From: Candidatus Symbiopectobacterium sp. 'North America'
GTDB lineage: Bacteria > Pseudomonadota > Gammaproteobacteria > Enterobacterales > Enterobacteriaceae
Direction: 5' to 3'
Assembly (NCBI RefSeq): GCF_015762685.1
Contig: NZ_PEHF01000066.1
Coordinates: 35,182 to 99,181 of the forward strand
DNA length: 64,000 bases
The notes beneath the pieces are model-generated. The model was not told the origin of the DNA and searched no databases. It saw only the letters and a program-made list of their open reading frames with translations. The translations under genes and the position numbers were made by a program. Of the stretch, positions 63,954 through 64,000 are shown piece after piece (position 1 is the first letter of the stretch; each line of letters begins with the position of its first letter).

Positions 63954-64000
63954 GGTGGCACACACCCTCAATCAAGTATAATTATCTATACTTGTACCTT

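Overview
The window comes from a gamma-proteobacterium of the Enterobacterales, most likely the Pectobacteriaceae side. The order alaS-recX-recA-pncC, the RecA and RoxA sequences, a kdgK kinase of the pectin/hexuronate pathway and an FbpABC/SfuABC iron transporter all fit that placement. About half of the recognisable genes are broken by one or a few fresh lesions: in-frame TAA, TAG or TGA, one-base indels in A/T or G/C runs, and short tandem duplications. The reading frames are otherwise well preserved. This is the look of a recently host-restricted symbiont or pathogen in early genome decay (a Symbiopectobacterium- or Sodalis-like lifestyle is my inference). Homopolymer indels could partly be assembly errors, but the many nonsense substitutions are harder to explain that way.

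Layout. 1-9 kb: housekeeping genes (alaS 5' part, recX, recA with a LexA box, pncC, grxB) mixed with broken accessory genes (a GNAT acetyltransferase, a MarC-family protein, kdgK). 9.5-14.5 kb: two interrupted chemoreceptor genes flank an intact EAL-HDOD signalling protein. 15.3-42.5 kb: a complete SPI-1/Mxi-Spa class type III secretion island on the minus strand. In transcription order it is invF-invG-invE-invA-invB-invC-spaM-spaN-spaO-spaP-spaQ-spaR-spaS-sicA-sipB-sipC-sipD-sipA-iacP-prgH-prgI-prgJ-prgK-orgA-orgB, then a lipoprotein gene and a hilA-type regulator. Most genes of the export core and translocon carry disabling lesions, while needle, tip, chaperone and cytosolic genes are still open. 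The sipA-position effector carries four copies of an 18-residue motif.

42.8-48.5 kb: a gamma-glutamylcyclotransferase-like protein, a PAS-PAS-GGDEF diguanylate cyclase, a DHCW-motif cupin and a large broken effector-like gene whose C-terminus is an OspG/NleH-type kinase. 48.9-56.7 kb: an iron-only (third) nitrogenase cluster, anfA regulator and anfHDGK followed by three accessory genes, with a near-perfect sigma-54 promoter ahead of anfH. The system is inactivated at three independent points: anfD has a TGA just before a P-cluster cysteine, anfH has lost Arg100 and the following Gly, and anfA has a mutated Walker A and has lost its DNA-binding domain. 56.9-64 kb: a broken glutamine amidotransferase, a broken roxA, the iron transporter sfuABC (sfuB frameshifted, sfuC truncated) behind a probable Fur box, and a PD-(D/E)XK nuclease gene with a broken partner.

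Taken together, the window records a free-living or plant-associated ancestor that could fix nitrogen with an iron-only enzyme, import ferric iron for it, swim by chemotaxis and inject effectors, and that is now losing all four abilities at once.
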